61,184 bases of DNA from Acidobacteriota bacterium (GCA_022826825.1 JAJDUD010000032.1:1-61184); one strand, 5' to 3'; positions 50,741-59,538 are shown, numbered from the stretch's first letter. The notes: a model not told the origin generated them from the sequence alone. Made by a program: numbers and translations.

Positions 50741-50825
50741 CTCACGCATGAGGTGATGGTGGAGGAGATGCCACCATGAAGCAACCGCAGGAGCGCCCCA
50801 CGCGCCTGCCCGGAGAAACCTCATC
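50741..50825 (+). promoter_or_regulatory. Structured 5' leader (candidate cis-regulatory RNA) of the metallopeptidase gene
   Basis: The leader can fold as a three-way junction. A closing stem pairs ATGAGGT (50748-50754) with ACCTCAT (50818-50824), 7 bp and exact. Hairpin 1 pairs ATGGTGG (50756-50762) with CCACCAT (50771-50777), exact. Hairpin 2 pairs GCAGGAGCG (50787-50795) with CGCGCCTGC (50801-50809), one mismatch. The ribosome binding site GGAG lies between hairpin 2 and the closing stem, which ends one base before the GTG. A competing stem CTCA/TGAG (50741-50752) would disrupt the closing stem. I do not recognise it as a known riboswitch class. A -10-like AATATC lies just upstream. Confidence 0.55.
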
Positions 50826-52019
50826 GTGCGCAGTATGCGAGCTTTTTCCATAGCCGCCCTGGCGGCGGTCGGGCTGGCCGCCGGGGCCTGCGGCGGAGGC
50901 GGCTCCACACCCATCGTCCCAACGCCCGTCAGCCCCCCTCCCACGGCGGGCGAGCCCACCCCACCGGCGGGCGGACCCGTCGACCCAAACGACTGGACCG
51001 TCGCGGCGGTCGCCAACCTCGCCCTGGGTTACACCGGGGCCCAGGGAGTCTGGACGGGCTTCGACCCCGGCGAGCATCCATCGGTGGTGCCGTACAGGTC
51101 CGACGGGGGAGAGGTCGAATCGGCGCTGGCCATCAACTTTCCCGCTCCCGAAAAACTGGGCGATGCAACGGCGCTGAGCGCCGACCCACCCTTCAGGTCG
51201 CTGCACCGCATCGCCAATGTGAATGCCGACATCAAGACGAAGCTCCGCGAGATCCCGTACTTCGACTTCAACCTCGTCCTGGGCGGCGTCGATTCGTTCG
51301 TGATGGTCGCCGGAGGGGGCGACGCTTTTCTCGACCCCTCCAGGTTGGACTGGACCTCCTTCTTCATTCACGAGATGTTCCATCGGTATCAGTTTGCGCG
51401 CTTCGGTGGCCGCCGGGGCGCCCAGGACATAGAGAACTACGCCTTCGACGCCGACAACATCGCCATGGCCACGCTGGAGGAGCGAGCGCTCAAGGAGGCC
51501 GTCACGGCGGGTGATCGGGCGACGCGCGAGGCGGCGGCCCGCCGTTTCGCCGCCATCCGCAGCACCCGCTTTCTCGCCGACCGGCGGGTGGTGCTGGACC
51601 ACGACCAGGAGCGGTTCGAGGGTTCCGCCCGTTACCTCGAACACCGCATGGCCGGCGACGACACCCGGTTCCGTCGCCACGGCGGAAACTACGAGGCCGG
51701 CCTCGTCGGGGACCCGGACGCCCTCTCGCAACGGAGGCTGGGGATCAAGGAGTACTACGCTTTCGTTCGCTTCTACGCGACCGGCGCCGCGGTCCTGCGG
51801 GCGCTCGACCTGCTGGGGGCAGCGGGCGCCGACCGGAGCGTCGAGGGAGGGGAATCTCCGGCGGATGTCCTGATCGAGCACCTCGGCGTGAGCCAGCCCG
51901 ACATGCCAGGCCTGATCGCGGACGCCCGCGCCGCCTACGACCCCGATAACGAGTTGCCGGCCGCGGCGGAGCGGGCGGCCGCGGCCGCCGCGAAGGAAGG
52001 GCCCGTGTTCCCGGAATGA
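50826..52019 (+). CDS. Lipoprotein with HExxH zinc-metallopeptidase motif
   Basis: 397 residues. Lipoprotein signal ending at Cys22 (AAGAC), then a Gly and Thr/Pro-rich linker (about 23-55). The core contains FFIHEMFHRYQF, a zincin HExxH (His182, Glu183, His186). Candidate third ligands are Glu265 in FEGSARYLEH or a Glu in TLEERALKEA (about 215-225). I do not recognise the family; a periplasmic or outer-membrane-facing zinc protease is inferred from the motif. GTG start with GGAG 10 bases upstream, an ATG 3 codons later. It is the only plus-strand gene within the DUF5916 array and has a structured leader. Confidence 0.78.
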   Translation: MRSMRAFSIAALAAVGLAAGACGGGGSTPIVPTPVSPPPTAGEPTPPAGGPVDPNDWTVAAVANLALGYTGAQGVWTGFDPGEHPSVVPYRSDGGEVESALAINFPAPEKLGDATALSADPPFRSLHRIANVNADIKTKLREIPYFDFNLVLGGVDSFVMVAGGGDAFLDPSRLDWTSFFIHEMFHRYQFARFGGRRGAQDIENYAFDADNIAMATLEERALKEAVTAGDRATREAAARRFAAIRSTRFLADRRVVLDHDQERFEGSARYLEHRMAGDDTRFRRHGGNYEAGLVGDPDALSQRRLGIKEYYAFVRFYATGAAVLRALDLLGAAGADRSVEGGESPADVLIEHLGVSQPDMPGLIADARAAYDPDNELPAAAERAAAAAAKEGPVFPE

Positions 52020-52075
52020 AACAGAGTCGGGGACAGGCCCCGCGGGGGGGCGGCCCCGTTCACGGGCTGCCCGGG

Positions 52076-54466
52076 CTAGAACCGGAAGAGGCGCGTGAAC
52101 TTGACGACCAGGGCCCGGTCGGTCAGCCCGCTGAGGCCGTCATCCCCGTCCCGGTTCATGCTGAAGACGACGAAGAGGTCGCTGCCCGGCGAGTACTCCC
52201 AGCGGAACCGCACGTTGGCGGACATCAGTTGGGCGGCCGAGTTGTACTGCACCAGCGCCCCGACGAAACTGCGCGGTGACACGGTGTAGGTGGCGCGCAG
52301 GCGGCTGACCTGGGCCCGCACCTCGCCCGCCGGGACCGTGATCCAGTTGAAGCTGAGGTTCGGCTCCATGGAGAAGCGCCGGTTGACCTCCGCCCGACCC
52401 CAGTAGCCGACTTCCTGCCGGGTGCCCCCGAAGAAGTCGCCGAACTCGTAGCGGACGTACCCCGAGACGGCGCGGTGGGTGCCGAACCAGAACCGGACCC
52501 CGCTCCGCGCGAAACGGTAGTTGCCGGCGGGGACATCAACGTCGCTGGAGAGGCGGAATCCCTCGAGGAGACGCTCCTCGGTCACGGAGTGGGTCACCAC
52601 GAAGCGGTCGCTGCTCTCGAAGATGGCCCGTCCCTCGAAGTTGTATTCCCGCGTCTCCATCTCGCCGTCGGGACGGTCGTACTGGTTCGCATCCACCTTG
52701 AACTCGAACTGCCGGATCGTCTCGATGCCGCGCGGGCGCGGCGCCAACGTGAAGGAACCCCCATTCTTGGTGAAGTCGCGGCGCCGCACGAAACCCATCC
52801 CCGGATTGAAGTCCTCGCCGAGGTAGAGACGCTCGGCGGAGACATCGATCAGGTCGGTGTCGTAGCGGAACTGGCCCATGTAGCTGGCCGCCTGGTGTCC
52901 GGTCTCCACTCCGGCCTCGCTCGTCGCCATGTAGAAGGTGTTGAACCGGACGTTGTCGGTAGGGGCGAAGTTGCCGTCCACGCCGTAGAGGGAGTTGGAT
53001 CCCGAGCCGTCCGCGGTCATGTTCCGGTGGGTGGCGATGACGCCGATGTTGGAGCGCGCGAAGAGGTCGCGCTTCACCCGGAAGGCGCTGAAGTTCGTGC
53101 TCTCCGCGTCGACTCCCTGGGCCTCGCCGGTCTGGATGTTCATGAGCCCCATCTGGTAGGCCCCGGCCCGGCCGTGGAGGCGGGCGCCGCCCAGAATCGG
53201 CACCGCACTGCCGCCCGAGATGCCGATGGACCGGCTGAAGAACGGAATGGGGGCGTCGGACGGTCCCTGGCCGCCGAAGGCGCGCGTCTGGCGGCCGCCG
53301 AAATCGAAGACCCCCTGTCCCTCGAGGAAAAACTCCCGCTTCTCCGGGTAGAACAGGCTGAAGCGGCTCAGGTTGACCTGGGTCTCGTCGTCCTCCACCT
53401 GGGCGAAATCGGTGTTCCAGGTGACGTCGGCGGTGAGCCCGTCGGTGACGCCGAACTTGAAGTCGGCGCCGATGTCGCCGGACCATTCGTTCAGCGTGTC
53501 CTGCAGGGGGGCATGCGCCTGGGAGCCGATGGCGTAGGGCTTGAACTCCATCCGCCGGGACCCGGGGGGCGCCTCCAGACCCACCAGCGTCGCCGCGTTG
53601 GACAGGCGGATCAGCGCCTCGCGGTCGTAGGCCTGCGGCGTGGGCGTGAAGAACACCTTTTCGTTCCGGTGCTTGATGTTGCGCTGGAAATTGATGCCCC
53701 AGAGCTGAGCGCCGCCGGCCGGGTAGCGGAGCGACCGGAAGGGGATCCGGAGTTCGGTGCTCCAGCCGCCCTCCACCATCCGGCTCTCCACCCACCAGAC
53801 GGTGTTCCAGTCGCTGTTGGTGTTCCGCTCATCGGTCACCTGGGCGTCATAGAAGGCGCCGAGCGGGTTGGTCTGGAACAGGAAGCCGTTCCGGCGGTCG
53901 TAGAAGGTGTCGAGGACGATCTGGAAGCTGTCGTTCCACCCGATCCTCATGTGGTCCCGGCGCATTTCGCCCGCCATCAGCGGACCCGGATGCTCCAGAT
54001 CGGCGGCGATGTAGAGGTTCTCCGCGTCGTAGAACACCCAGACCCGGGTGGACTCGGACGCCGGGGCGCCCTCGTTCGGCTCCTGCTGCAGGAAACCGCC
54101 CGCCGCCGGCACCTCTTCATAGACGGGATCGTCGAGGACGCCGTCCACCGTGATCGGCTCGGAGAGCCGGAAGGCGCGGAGGGTCACCCGGCCGTCGGCG
54201 TCGCGGCTGACGGCCTCGCCGGCCTTGGGCGCGGGCGGCCCCAGGATGCGGCTCGCCACCGACGAGCTGACGCTCTGCTGATCGGCGGCGAGGCGGCCGC
54301 CCCCGCGCAACGGAATCGCGAGGTCGCCCGAGTCGTCCTGTAGCTGGCGGTCAGGGGGCGGAGGAGCGGGTCCGGCGGCACCTGCGGAAACCCCCGCCAC
54401 CAGGAGAGAGAACGCGAGGGCGGCGACGCCCGGAGAACCCGGAAGAGTCGCGAAGGGACGGTACAC
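52076..54466 (-). CDS. DUF5916/CBM9-like outer-membrane protein, subfamily B, copy 1
   Basis: 796 residues from GTG. After the signal peptide an extended segment (QDDSGDLAIPLRGGGRLAAD and SSSVASRILGPPAP) precedes the CBM9-like domain (DGVLDDPVYEEVPAA, VWVFYDAENLYIAADL, DTFYDRRNGFLFQTNPLG). The barrel follows (FSLFYPEKREFFLEGQG, SIGISGGSAVPILGGA) and ends LFRF. Subfamily B differs from A by FYPEKREFF versus FFPEKREFF, the SRILGPPAP segment and a DRDGDDGLSGL turn near the C-terminus. A TAGAAT hexamer lies 45 bases ahead of the start. Confidence 0.87.
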   Translation of the reverse strand: MYRPFATLPGSPGVAALAFSLLVAGVSAGAAGPAPPPPDRQLQDDSGDLAIPLRGGGRLAADQQSVSSSVASRILGPPAPKAGEAVSRDADGRVTLRAFRLSEPITVDGVLDDPVYEEVPAAGGFLQQEPNEGAPASESTRVWVFYDAENLYIAADLEHPGPLMAGEMRRDHMRIGWNDSFQIVLDTFYDRRNGFLFQTNPLGAFYDAQVTDERNTNSDWNTVWWVESRMVEGGWSTELRIPFRSLRYPAGGAQLWGINFQRNIKHRNEKVFFTPTPQAYDREALIRLSNAATLVGLEAPPGSRRMEFKPYAIGSQAHAPLQDTLNEWSGDIGADFKFGVTDGLTADVTWNTDFAQVEDDETQVNLSRFSLFYPEKREFFLEGQGVFDFGGRQTRAFGGQGPSDAPIPFFSRSIGISGGSAVPILGGARLHGRAGAYQMGLMNIQTGEAQGVDAESTNFSAFRVKRDLFARSNIGVIATHRNMTADGSGSNSLYGVDGNFAPTDNVRFNTFYMATSEAGVETGHQAASYMGQFRYDTDLIDVSAERLYLGEDFNPGMGFVRRRDFTKNGGSFTLAPRPRGIETIRQFEFKVDANQYDRPDGEMETREYNFEGRAIFESSDRFVVTHSVTEERLLEGFRLSSDVDVPAGNYRFARSGVRFWFGTHRAVSGYVRYEFGDFFGGTRQEVGYWGRAEVNRRFSMEPNLSFNWITVPAGEVRAQVSRLRATYTVSPRSFVGALVQYNSAAQLMSANVRFRWEYSPGSDLFVVFSMNRDGDDGLSGLTDRALVVKFTRLFRF

Positions 54467-54510
54467 GGCAGCCGGCTCTCGGCAGGAGAAAATCTCGAAA
54501 ACCAGCGGGA

Positions 54511-54516
54511 ATTCTA
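54511..54516 (-). promoter_or_regulatory. -10-like box of subfamily B copy 1
   Basis: TAGAAT on the minus strand, about 45 bases before the GTG at 54466. No clear -35. Confidence 0.35.
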
Positions 54517-54566
54517 GCGGAAAGGTCCCACCGCAAGGCGCCCTGGGCGGCCGCGGAAAAAGTGGG

Positions 54567-56978
54567 TCAGAACCGGAACAGACGGGTGAATTTCACGACC
54601 AGCGCCCGGTCGCTCAGCCCGGAGAGGCCGTCGTCCCCGTCGCGGTTCGTGCTGAAGACCACGAACAGGTCGCTGCCCGGCGAGTACTCCCAGCGGTAGC
54701 GGACGTTCGCCGAGAAGAGCTGGGCCGCCGAGTTGTACTGGACGAGCGCCCCCAGGAAGCTGCGGGGAGAGACGGTGTAGGTCGCGCGCAGGCGGCTGAC
54801 CTGCGCCCGCACGTTGCCCGCGGGCACCTCGATCCAGTTGAGGCTGACGTTCGGCTCGAGGGAGAAGCGCGTGTTGAACTCCGCCCGTCCCCGGTAGCTC
54901 ACCTGCCGCCGGGTGCCGCCGAAGAAGTCTCCGAACTCGTAGCGCAGGAACCCGGAGAACGGGCGGTGCGATCCCATGCGGACGCGGACGCCGGTGCGGG
55001 AGAAGCGGTAGTCGCCGGCGGGAACGGCGACCTCGCTGGAGAGGCTAAACCCATCGAGGAGGTGCTCCTCGGTCACCGTGTGATCCACGAAGAGACGGTC
55101 GCTGCTCTCGAAGATGGTCTGGACCTGGAACATGTACTCGCGCGTCTCGGTCTCGCCGTCGGGACGGTCGTAGTTGTCCGCCTGCACCTGGAACTCGACC
55201 TGCCGGATCGCCTCGATACCGCGGGGACGCGGCGCGAACGTGACGCTTCCCCCGTCCTTCGTGAAGTCCCGGCGGCGGACGAAGCCCATTCCCGGATTGA
55301 AGTCCTCGCCGAGGTAGAGGCGCTCGGCGGAGATGTCGAGCAGGTCGGTGTCGTAGCGGAACTGGCCCAGGTAGCTCGCGGCCCGGTGCCCGGCCTCGAC
55401 GCCCGGCTCGCTCGTCGCCATGTAGAAGGTGTTGATGCGGATGTGGTCGGTCGGGTTGAAGTTCCCGTCCACGCCGTAGAGGGAGTTGGATCCGCTACCG
55501 TCGGCAGTCACGTTCCGGTGGGTGGCGATCACCCCGATGTTCGACCGCGAGAAGATGTCGCGCTTCATCCGGAAGGCGCTGAAGTTCGTGCTCTCCGCGT
55601 CGACCCCCTGCGCCTCGCCGGTCTGGATGTTCATGAGCCCCATCTGGTAGGCGCCGGCGCGGCCGTGAAGGCGCGCGCCTCCCAGGATCGGTACCGCGCT
55701 CCCTCCCGAGATGCCGATGGAGCGGCTGAAGAACGGGATCGGGATGTCGCTTCCGCCCCCGCCGCCGAACCCCCGGGCCTGCCGGCCGCCAAAGCCGAAG
55801 ACCCCCTGGCCCTCGAGGAAGAACTCGCGCTTTTCCGGGTAGAAGAGGCTGAACCGGCTCAGGTTGACCTGCGTCTCGTCGTCCTCCACCTGCGCGAAGT
55901 CGGTGTTCCAGGTGACGTCGGCGGTGAGCCCGTCGGTGACGCCGAACTTGAAGTCGGCGCCGACGTCGCCGGACCACTCGTTCAGCCGGTCGTTCAGCGG
56001 GACGTGCGTCTGGGAGCCGATGGCGTAGGGCTTCAGCTCCATCCGCCGCGAACCGGCCGGCGCCTCGAGACCCACGAGCGTCGCCGCGTTGGAGAGGCGC
56101 ACCAGTCCGTTCCGGCTGAACGCCTGGGGCGTCGGGGTCAGGAACGCCTGCTCGTTCTTGTGCTTGATGCGGCGGCGGAAGTTGATTCCCCAGAGCTGGG
56201 GTCCGCCGGCGGCGTAACGGAGCGAGCGGAACGGGATCCGGATCTCCAGGGTGTAGCCGTTTTCCACAAGCCGGCTCTTCACCCACCAGACCGTGTTCCA
56301 GTCGCTGTTGGTGTTCCGCTCGTCCGTCACCTGCGCGTCGAAGAGCGCGCCCAGCGCGTTCGTGTGGAACAGGAAGCCGTTCCGCCGGTCGTAGAACGTG
56401 TCGAGGATGACCGAGAAGCTGTCACCCCAGTCGATGTTCCGCTGGTCGCGGCGCATCTCGTTGGCCATCAACAGCTCCGGCTCCTCCAGCGCCAGGTCGG
56501 CGGCGATATAGAGGCTGTCGGCGTCGTAGAGCACCCAGACGCGGGTGGCTTCCGAAACCGGGGCGCCCTCGTCGGGCTCCTGCTGCAGGAAGCCGTCCGC
56601 CGCCGGCACCTGGTCGTACACCGGGTCGTCGAGCACCCCGTCCACGGTCAGCGGCTCGGCCAGCCGGTAGGCGCGGAGCGTGACCCGGCCGTCGGCGTCC
56701 CGGCTGACGGCTTCCCCGGCCCCGGGCGCCGGCGGACCCAGGATGCGGCTCGCCATCGACGAGCTGACGCCCTGTTGGTCGCCGGCGAGCCGGCCGGCGC
56801 CGCGGCTCGGGATTCCCAGGTCGTCCTGGACGTCCTGGAGGCGGCGGTCCGCAGACGGTGGGACCGGTCCCTCAGGTCGGACGGACGCGGCGGCAACCGG
56901 CGGGCCAGCGGCCAGTGCCAGGGCGCCGGCCGCGGCAAGGACCCTCACCGGAAGAGCAGTTGGCAAGCCGCGGAACAA
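54567..56978 (-). CDS. DUF5916/CBM9-like outer-membrane protein, subfamily B, copy 2
   Basis: 803 residues (TTG start; signal with LAAAGALALAAG). Segment SSSMASRILGPPAPGAGEA, CBM9-like domain (DGVLDDPVYDQVPAA), then barrel ending LFRF. Closely parallels its neighbours; the GLMNIQTGEAQGVDAESTNF stretch is identical with copy 1. It lies 100 bases from copy 1, with its own TATAGT hexamer upstream. Confidence 0.87.
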   Translation of the reverse strand: MFRGLPTALPVRVLAAAGALALAAGPPVAAASVRPEGPVPPSADRRLQDVQDDLGIPSRGAGRLAGDQQGVSSSMASRILGPPAPGAGEAVSRDADGRVTLRAYRLAEPLTVDGVLDDPVYDQVPAADGFLQQEPDEGAPVSEATRVWVLYDADSLYIAADLALEEPELLMANEMRRDQRNIDWGDSFSVILDTFYDRRNGFLFHTNALGALFDAQVTDERNTNSDWNTVWWVKSRLVENGYTLEIRIPFRSLRYAAGGPQLWGINFRRRIKHKNEQAFLTPTPQAFSRNGLVRLSNAATLVGLEAPAGSRRMELKPYAIGSQTHVPLNDRLNEWSGDVGADFKFGVTDGLTADVTWNTDFAQVEDDETQVNLSRFSLFYPEKREFFLEGQGVFGFGGRQARGFGGGGGSDIPIPFFSRSIGISGGSAVPILGGARLHGRAGAYQMGLMNIQTGEAQGVDAESTNFSAFRMKRDIFSRSNIGVIATHRNVTADGSGSNSLYGVDGNFNPTDHIRINTFYMATSEPGVEAGHRAASYLGQFRYDTDLLDISAERLYLGEDFNPGMGFVRRRDFTKDGGSVTFAPRPRGIEAIRQVEFQVQADNYDRPDGETETREYMFQVQTIFESSDRLFVDHTVTEEHLLDGFSLSSEVAVPAGDYRFSRTGVRVRMGSHRPFSGFLRYEFGDFFGGTRRQVSYRGRAEFNTRFSLEPNVSLNWIEVPAGNVRAQVSRLRATYTVSPRSFLGALVQYNSAAQLFSANVRYRWEYSPGSDLFVVFSTNRDGDDGLSGLSDRALVVKFTRLFRF

Positions 56979-57016
56979 GGGGACTTTCTTCCGAACCAGG
57001 GGTGATACCGGCGCGG

Positions 57017-57022
57017 ACTATA
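57017..57022 (-). promoter_or_regulatory. -10-like box of subfamily B copy 2
   Basis: TATAGT on the minus strand, about 40 bases before the TTG at 56978, in an otherwise GC-rich gap. Confidence 0.4.
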
Positions 57023-57075
57023 GCCGCGTGGTCTCCGCGTCGCGAACCCGTTTCCGGCGACCGTCCGAGGCGGTC

Positions 57076-57101
57076 GATGCCGGCCCGGAGGCCGGCGCTC
57101 C
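57076..57101. repeat. REP-like palindrome after subfamily B copy 3
   Basis: GATGCCGGCCCGGAGGCCGGC followed by GCTCC, ending 2 bases before the stop codon triplet of the minus-strand gene that ends at 57104. Confidence 0.6.
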
Positions 57102-57103
57102 CG

Positions 57104-59506
57104 TCAGAACCGGAACAGCCGGGTGAACTTCACGACGACCGCCCGGTCGCTGAGCCCGGAGAGGCCGTCGTCTCCGTCCCGGTTCGAGCTGAAGACCACG
57201 AAGAGGTCGCTACCGGGGGAGTACTCCCAGCGGAAGCGCACGTTGGCCGAGATCAGTTGCGCCGCCGAGTTGTACTGGACGAGCGCGCCGAGGAAGCTGC
57301 GCGGCGAAACGGTGTAGGTCGCCCGGAGGCGGCTCACCTGCGCCTGCACGTCGCCCCCCGGCACCGTGATCCAGTTCAGGCTGATGTTCGGCTCGAGCGA
57401 GAAGCGCTGGTTCACCTCGGCGCGTCCCCAGTAGCTGACCTCCTGCCGGGTGCCGCCGAAGAAGTCCCCGAACTCGTAGCGGAACATTCCGGACACCTTG
57501 CGGTGGGACCCCATCCGCACCCGGACCCCGGTCCGCGCGAACCGGTAGTTGCCGGCGGGCACCGAAACCTCGTCCGAGAGGTCGAAGCCCTCGAGGAGGC
57601 GCTCCTCGGTCACGGTGTGGTCGAACATGAGGCGGTCGCTGCTTTCGAAGATCGTGCTCACGTCGAACGTGTACTCCCGCGTTTCCAATTCGCCGTCGGG
57701 CCGTTCGTAGTTGTTCGCCTCCACCTCGAACTCGAACTGCCGCACCGCGTCGATGCCCCGGGGGCGCGGCGCGAACAGGAACGAACCGCCGTTCTTGGTG
57801 AAGTCCCGCCGGCGGATGAAGCCCATGCCGGGATTGAAGTCCTCGCCCAGGTAGAGGCGCTGGACCTCGACGTCGATCAGGTCGGTGTCGTAGCGGAACT
57901 GGCCCATGTAGCTCGCGGCCTGATGGCCGGCCTCCACCCCGGGCTCGCTGGTCGCCATGTAGAAGGTGTTGAACCGGATGTTGTCCGTCGGCGCGAAGTT
58001 CCCGTCCACGCCGTAGAGGGAGTTGGACCCGGAACCGTCGGCGCTGATGTTCCGGTGGGTGGCGATGACGCCGATGTTCGACCGCGCGAAGAGGTCGCGC
58101 TTCACCCGGAAGGCGCTGAAGTTCGTGCTCTCCACGTCGAGGCCGCCAACCTCGCCGGTCTGGATGTTCATCAGGCCCATCTGGTAGGCGCCGGCGCGGC
58201 CGTGGAGGCGGGCGCCCCCGACGATGGGCACCGCGCTGCCGCCCGAGATACCGATGGAACGGCTGAAGAACGGAATCGGGACGTCGGTCGGGCCCCCGAA
58301 GAACCGGGTCTCCCGGCCTCCGAAATCGAAGACCCCCTGCCCCTCGAGAAAGAACTCGCGCTTTTCCGGGTAGAAGAGGCTGAAACGGCTCAGGTTGACC
58401 TGGGTCTCGTCGTCCTCCACCTGCGCGAAGTCGGTGTTCCAGGTGACGTCGGCGGTGAGCCCGTCGGTCACGCCGAACTTGAAGTCGGCGCCCACGTCGC
58501 CGGACCACTCCTCGTTGATGTCCCGCAGGGGAGCGTGGCTCTGCGATCCGATCGCGTAGGGCTTCAGTTCCATCCGCCGCGATCCGGCGGGCGCCTCGAG
58601 GCCGACGAGGGTCGCCGCGTTCGACAGCCGCAGCAGCCCCCACCGGTTGTAGGCCTGGGGCGTCGGGGTGAGGAAGGACCGTTCGTTCCGGTGCTTGATG
58701 AGACGGCGGAAGTTGATCCCCCAGAGCTGGGCGCCGCCCGCGGCGTAGCGGAGCGAACGGAAGGGGATCCGCATTTCCACGGTCCAGCCGTCGTCCAGCC
58801 GCTGGGTGTTCACCCACCACACGGTGTTCCAGTCGGCGTTGGTGTTCCGCTCGTCGGTGACCTGGGCGTCATAGAGGGCGCCCGACGCGTTCGTGTGGAA
58901 GAGGACGCCGTTCCGCCGGTCGTAGAAGGTGTCGAGGATGACCGAGAAGCTGTCTCCCCAGCCGATGTTGCGGTTGTCGCGGCGCATCTCGTTGGCCATC
59001 AGCAGCTCCGGGTGCTGCTGTTCCATCTCGGCGGCGACGTAGAGGCTGTCGGCGTCGTAGAGCACCCAGACGCGGGTCGATTCGGAGACCGGGGAACCCT
59101 CGTCGGGCTCCTGCTGGGTAAACCCGTCCGCCGCCGGCACCTGGTCGTAGACGGGATCGTCGAGCACCCCGTCCACGGTGAGCGGCTCGGAGAGCCGGAA
59201 GGCGCGGATCGTGACCCGGCCGTCGGCGTCGCGGCTGACCGCTTCGTCCGCCGCGGGCGCCGGCGGACCGAGGATGCGGTCCGCGATGGACGAACTGAGG
59301 TCCTGCTGGCGGTCCGCGAGCCGGCCGGAACCGCGGGAGGAGGTGTCGAGGTCGCCCTGATCGTCCTGGAGACGCTGATTCGCGGGTGCCGGAGCGGCAG
59401 TGTCCTGGGCGGCGCCGGCGCCGGCCAGGAAGGTTCCCGCGAGTACGAAGACGCCAAACGCGGTAGTTGTCCGGACCTGTCTGCCGATCGGCGATTGACG
59501 ATTCAA
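57104..59506 (-). CDS. DUF5916/CBM9-like outer-membrane protein, subfamily B, copy 3
   Basis: 800 residues from a TTG (MNRQSPIGRQVRTTTAFG), which gives a normal signal peptide and the same length as its sisters; the frame is open for 148 more codons but that part is unrelated. Segment SSSIADRILGPPAP, CBM9-like domain (DGVLDDPVYDQVPAA), barrel ending LFRF. Some blocks match copy 1 (VKRDLFARSNIGVIATHRN, RFNTFYMATSE) rather than the adjacent copy 2. A TACACT hexamer and a short hairpin lie in its leader. Confidence 0.87.
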   Translation of the reverse strand: MNRQSPIGRQVRTTTAFGVFVLAGTFLAGAGAAQDTAAPAPANQRLQDDQGDLDTSSRGSGRLADRQQDLSSSIADRILGPPAPAADEAVSRDADGRVTIRAFRLSEPLTVDGVLDDPVYDQVPAADGFTQQEPDEGSPVSESTRVWVLYDADSLYVAAEMEQQHPELLMANEMRRDNRNIGWGDSFSVILDTFYDRRNGVLFHTNASGALYDAQVTDERNTNADWNTVWWVNTQRLDDGWTVEMRIPFRSLRYAAGGAQLWGINFRRLIKHRNERSFLTPTPQAYNRWGLLRLSNAATLVGLEAPAGSRRMELKPYAIGSQSHAPLRDINEEWSGDVGADFKFGVTDGLTADVTWNTDFAQVEDDETQVNLSRFSLFYPEKREFFLEGQGVFDFGGRETRFFGGPTDVPIPFFSRSIGISGGSAVPIVGGARLHGRAGAYQMGLMNIQTGEVGGLDVESTNFSAFRVKRDLFARSNIGVIATHRNISADGSGSNSLYGVDGNFAPTDNIRFNTFYMATSEPGVEAGHQAASYMGQFRYDTDLIDVEVQRLYLGEDFNPGMGFIRRRDFTKNGGSFLFAPRPRGIDAVRQFEFEVEANNYERPDGELETREYTFDVSTIFESSDRLMFDHTVTEERLLEGFDLSDEVSVPAGNYRFARTGVRVRMGSHRKVSGMFRYEFGDFFGGTRQEVSYWGRAEVNQRFSLEPNISLNWITVPGGDVQAQVSRLRATYTVSPRSFLGALVQYNSAAQLISANVRFRWEYSPGSDLFVVFSSNRDGDDGLSGLSDRAVVVKFTRLFRF

Positions 59507-59521
59507 GACCCGAGCGTCCCG

Positions 59522-59538
59522 TCCCTCAGAATGAGGGA
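59522..59538 (-). promoter_or_regulatory. Leader hairpin of subfamily B copy 3
   Basis: TCCCTCA-GAA-TGAGGGA, a perfect 7-bp stem with a 3-base loop. It lies between the TACACT hexamer and the TTG start, and its 3' side contains the GAGGGA that could serve as ribosome binding site. Confidence 0.4.

Noticed and set aside
50741..50825. SAM-I riboswitch
   Set aside because: GGTGGAGG...ATGAAGCAACC resembles its conserved wording, but the stems pair differently and the downstream conserved parts are missing, so it is reported only as an unclassified structured leader.
50757..50847. Short leader peptides (ATGGTGGAGGAGATG... and ATGAAGCAACCG...)
   Set aside because: Two tiny frames overlap in the leader, but neither has its own ribosome binding site; the bases are better explained by the stems.
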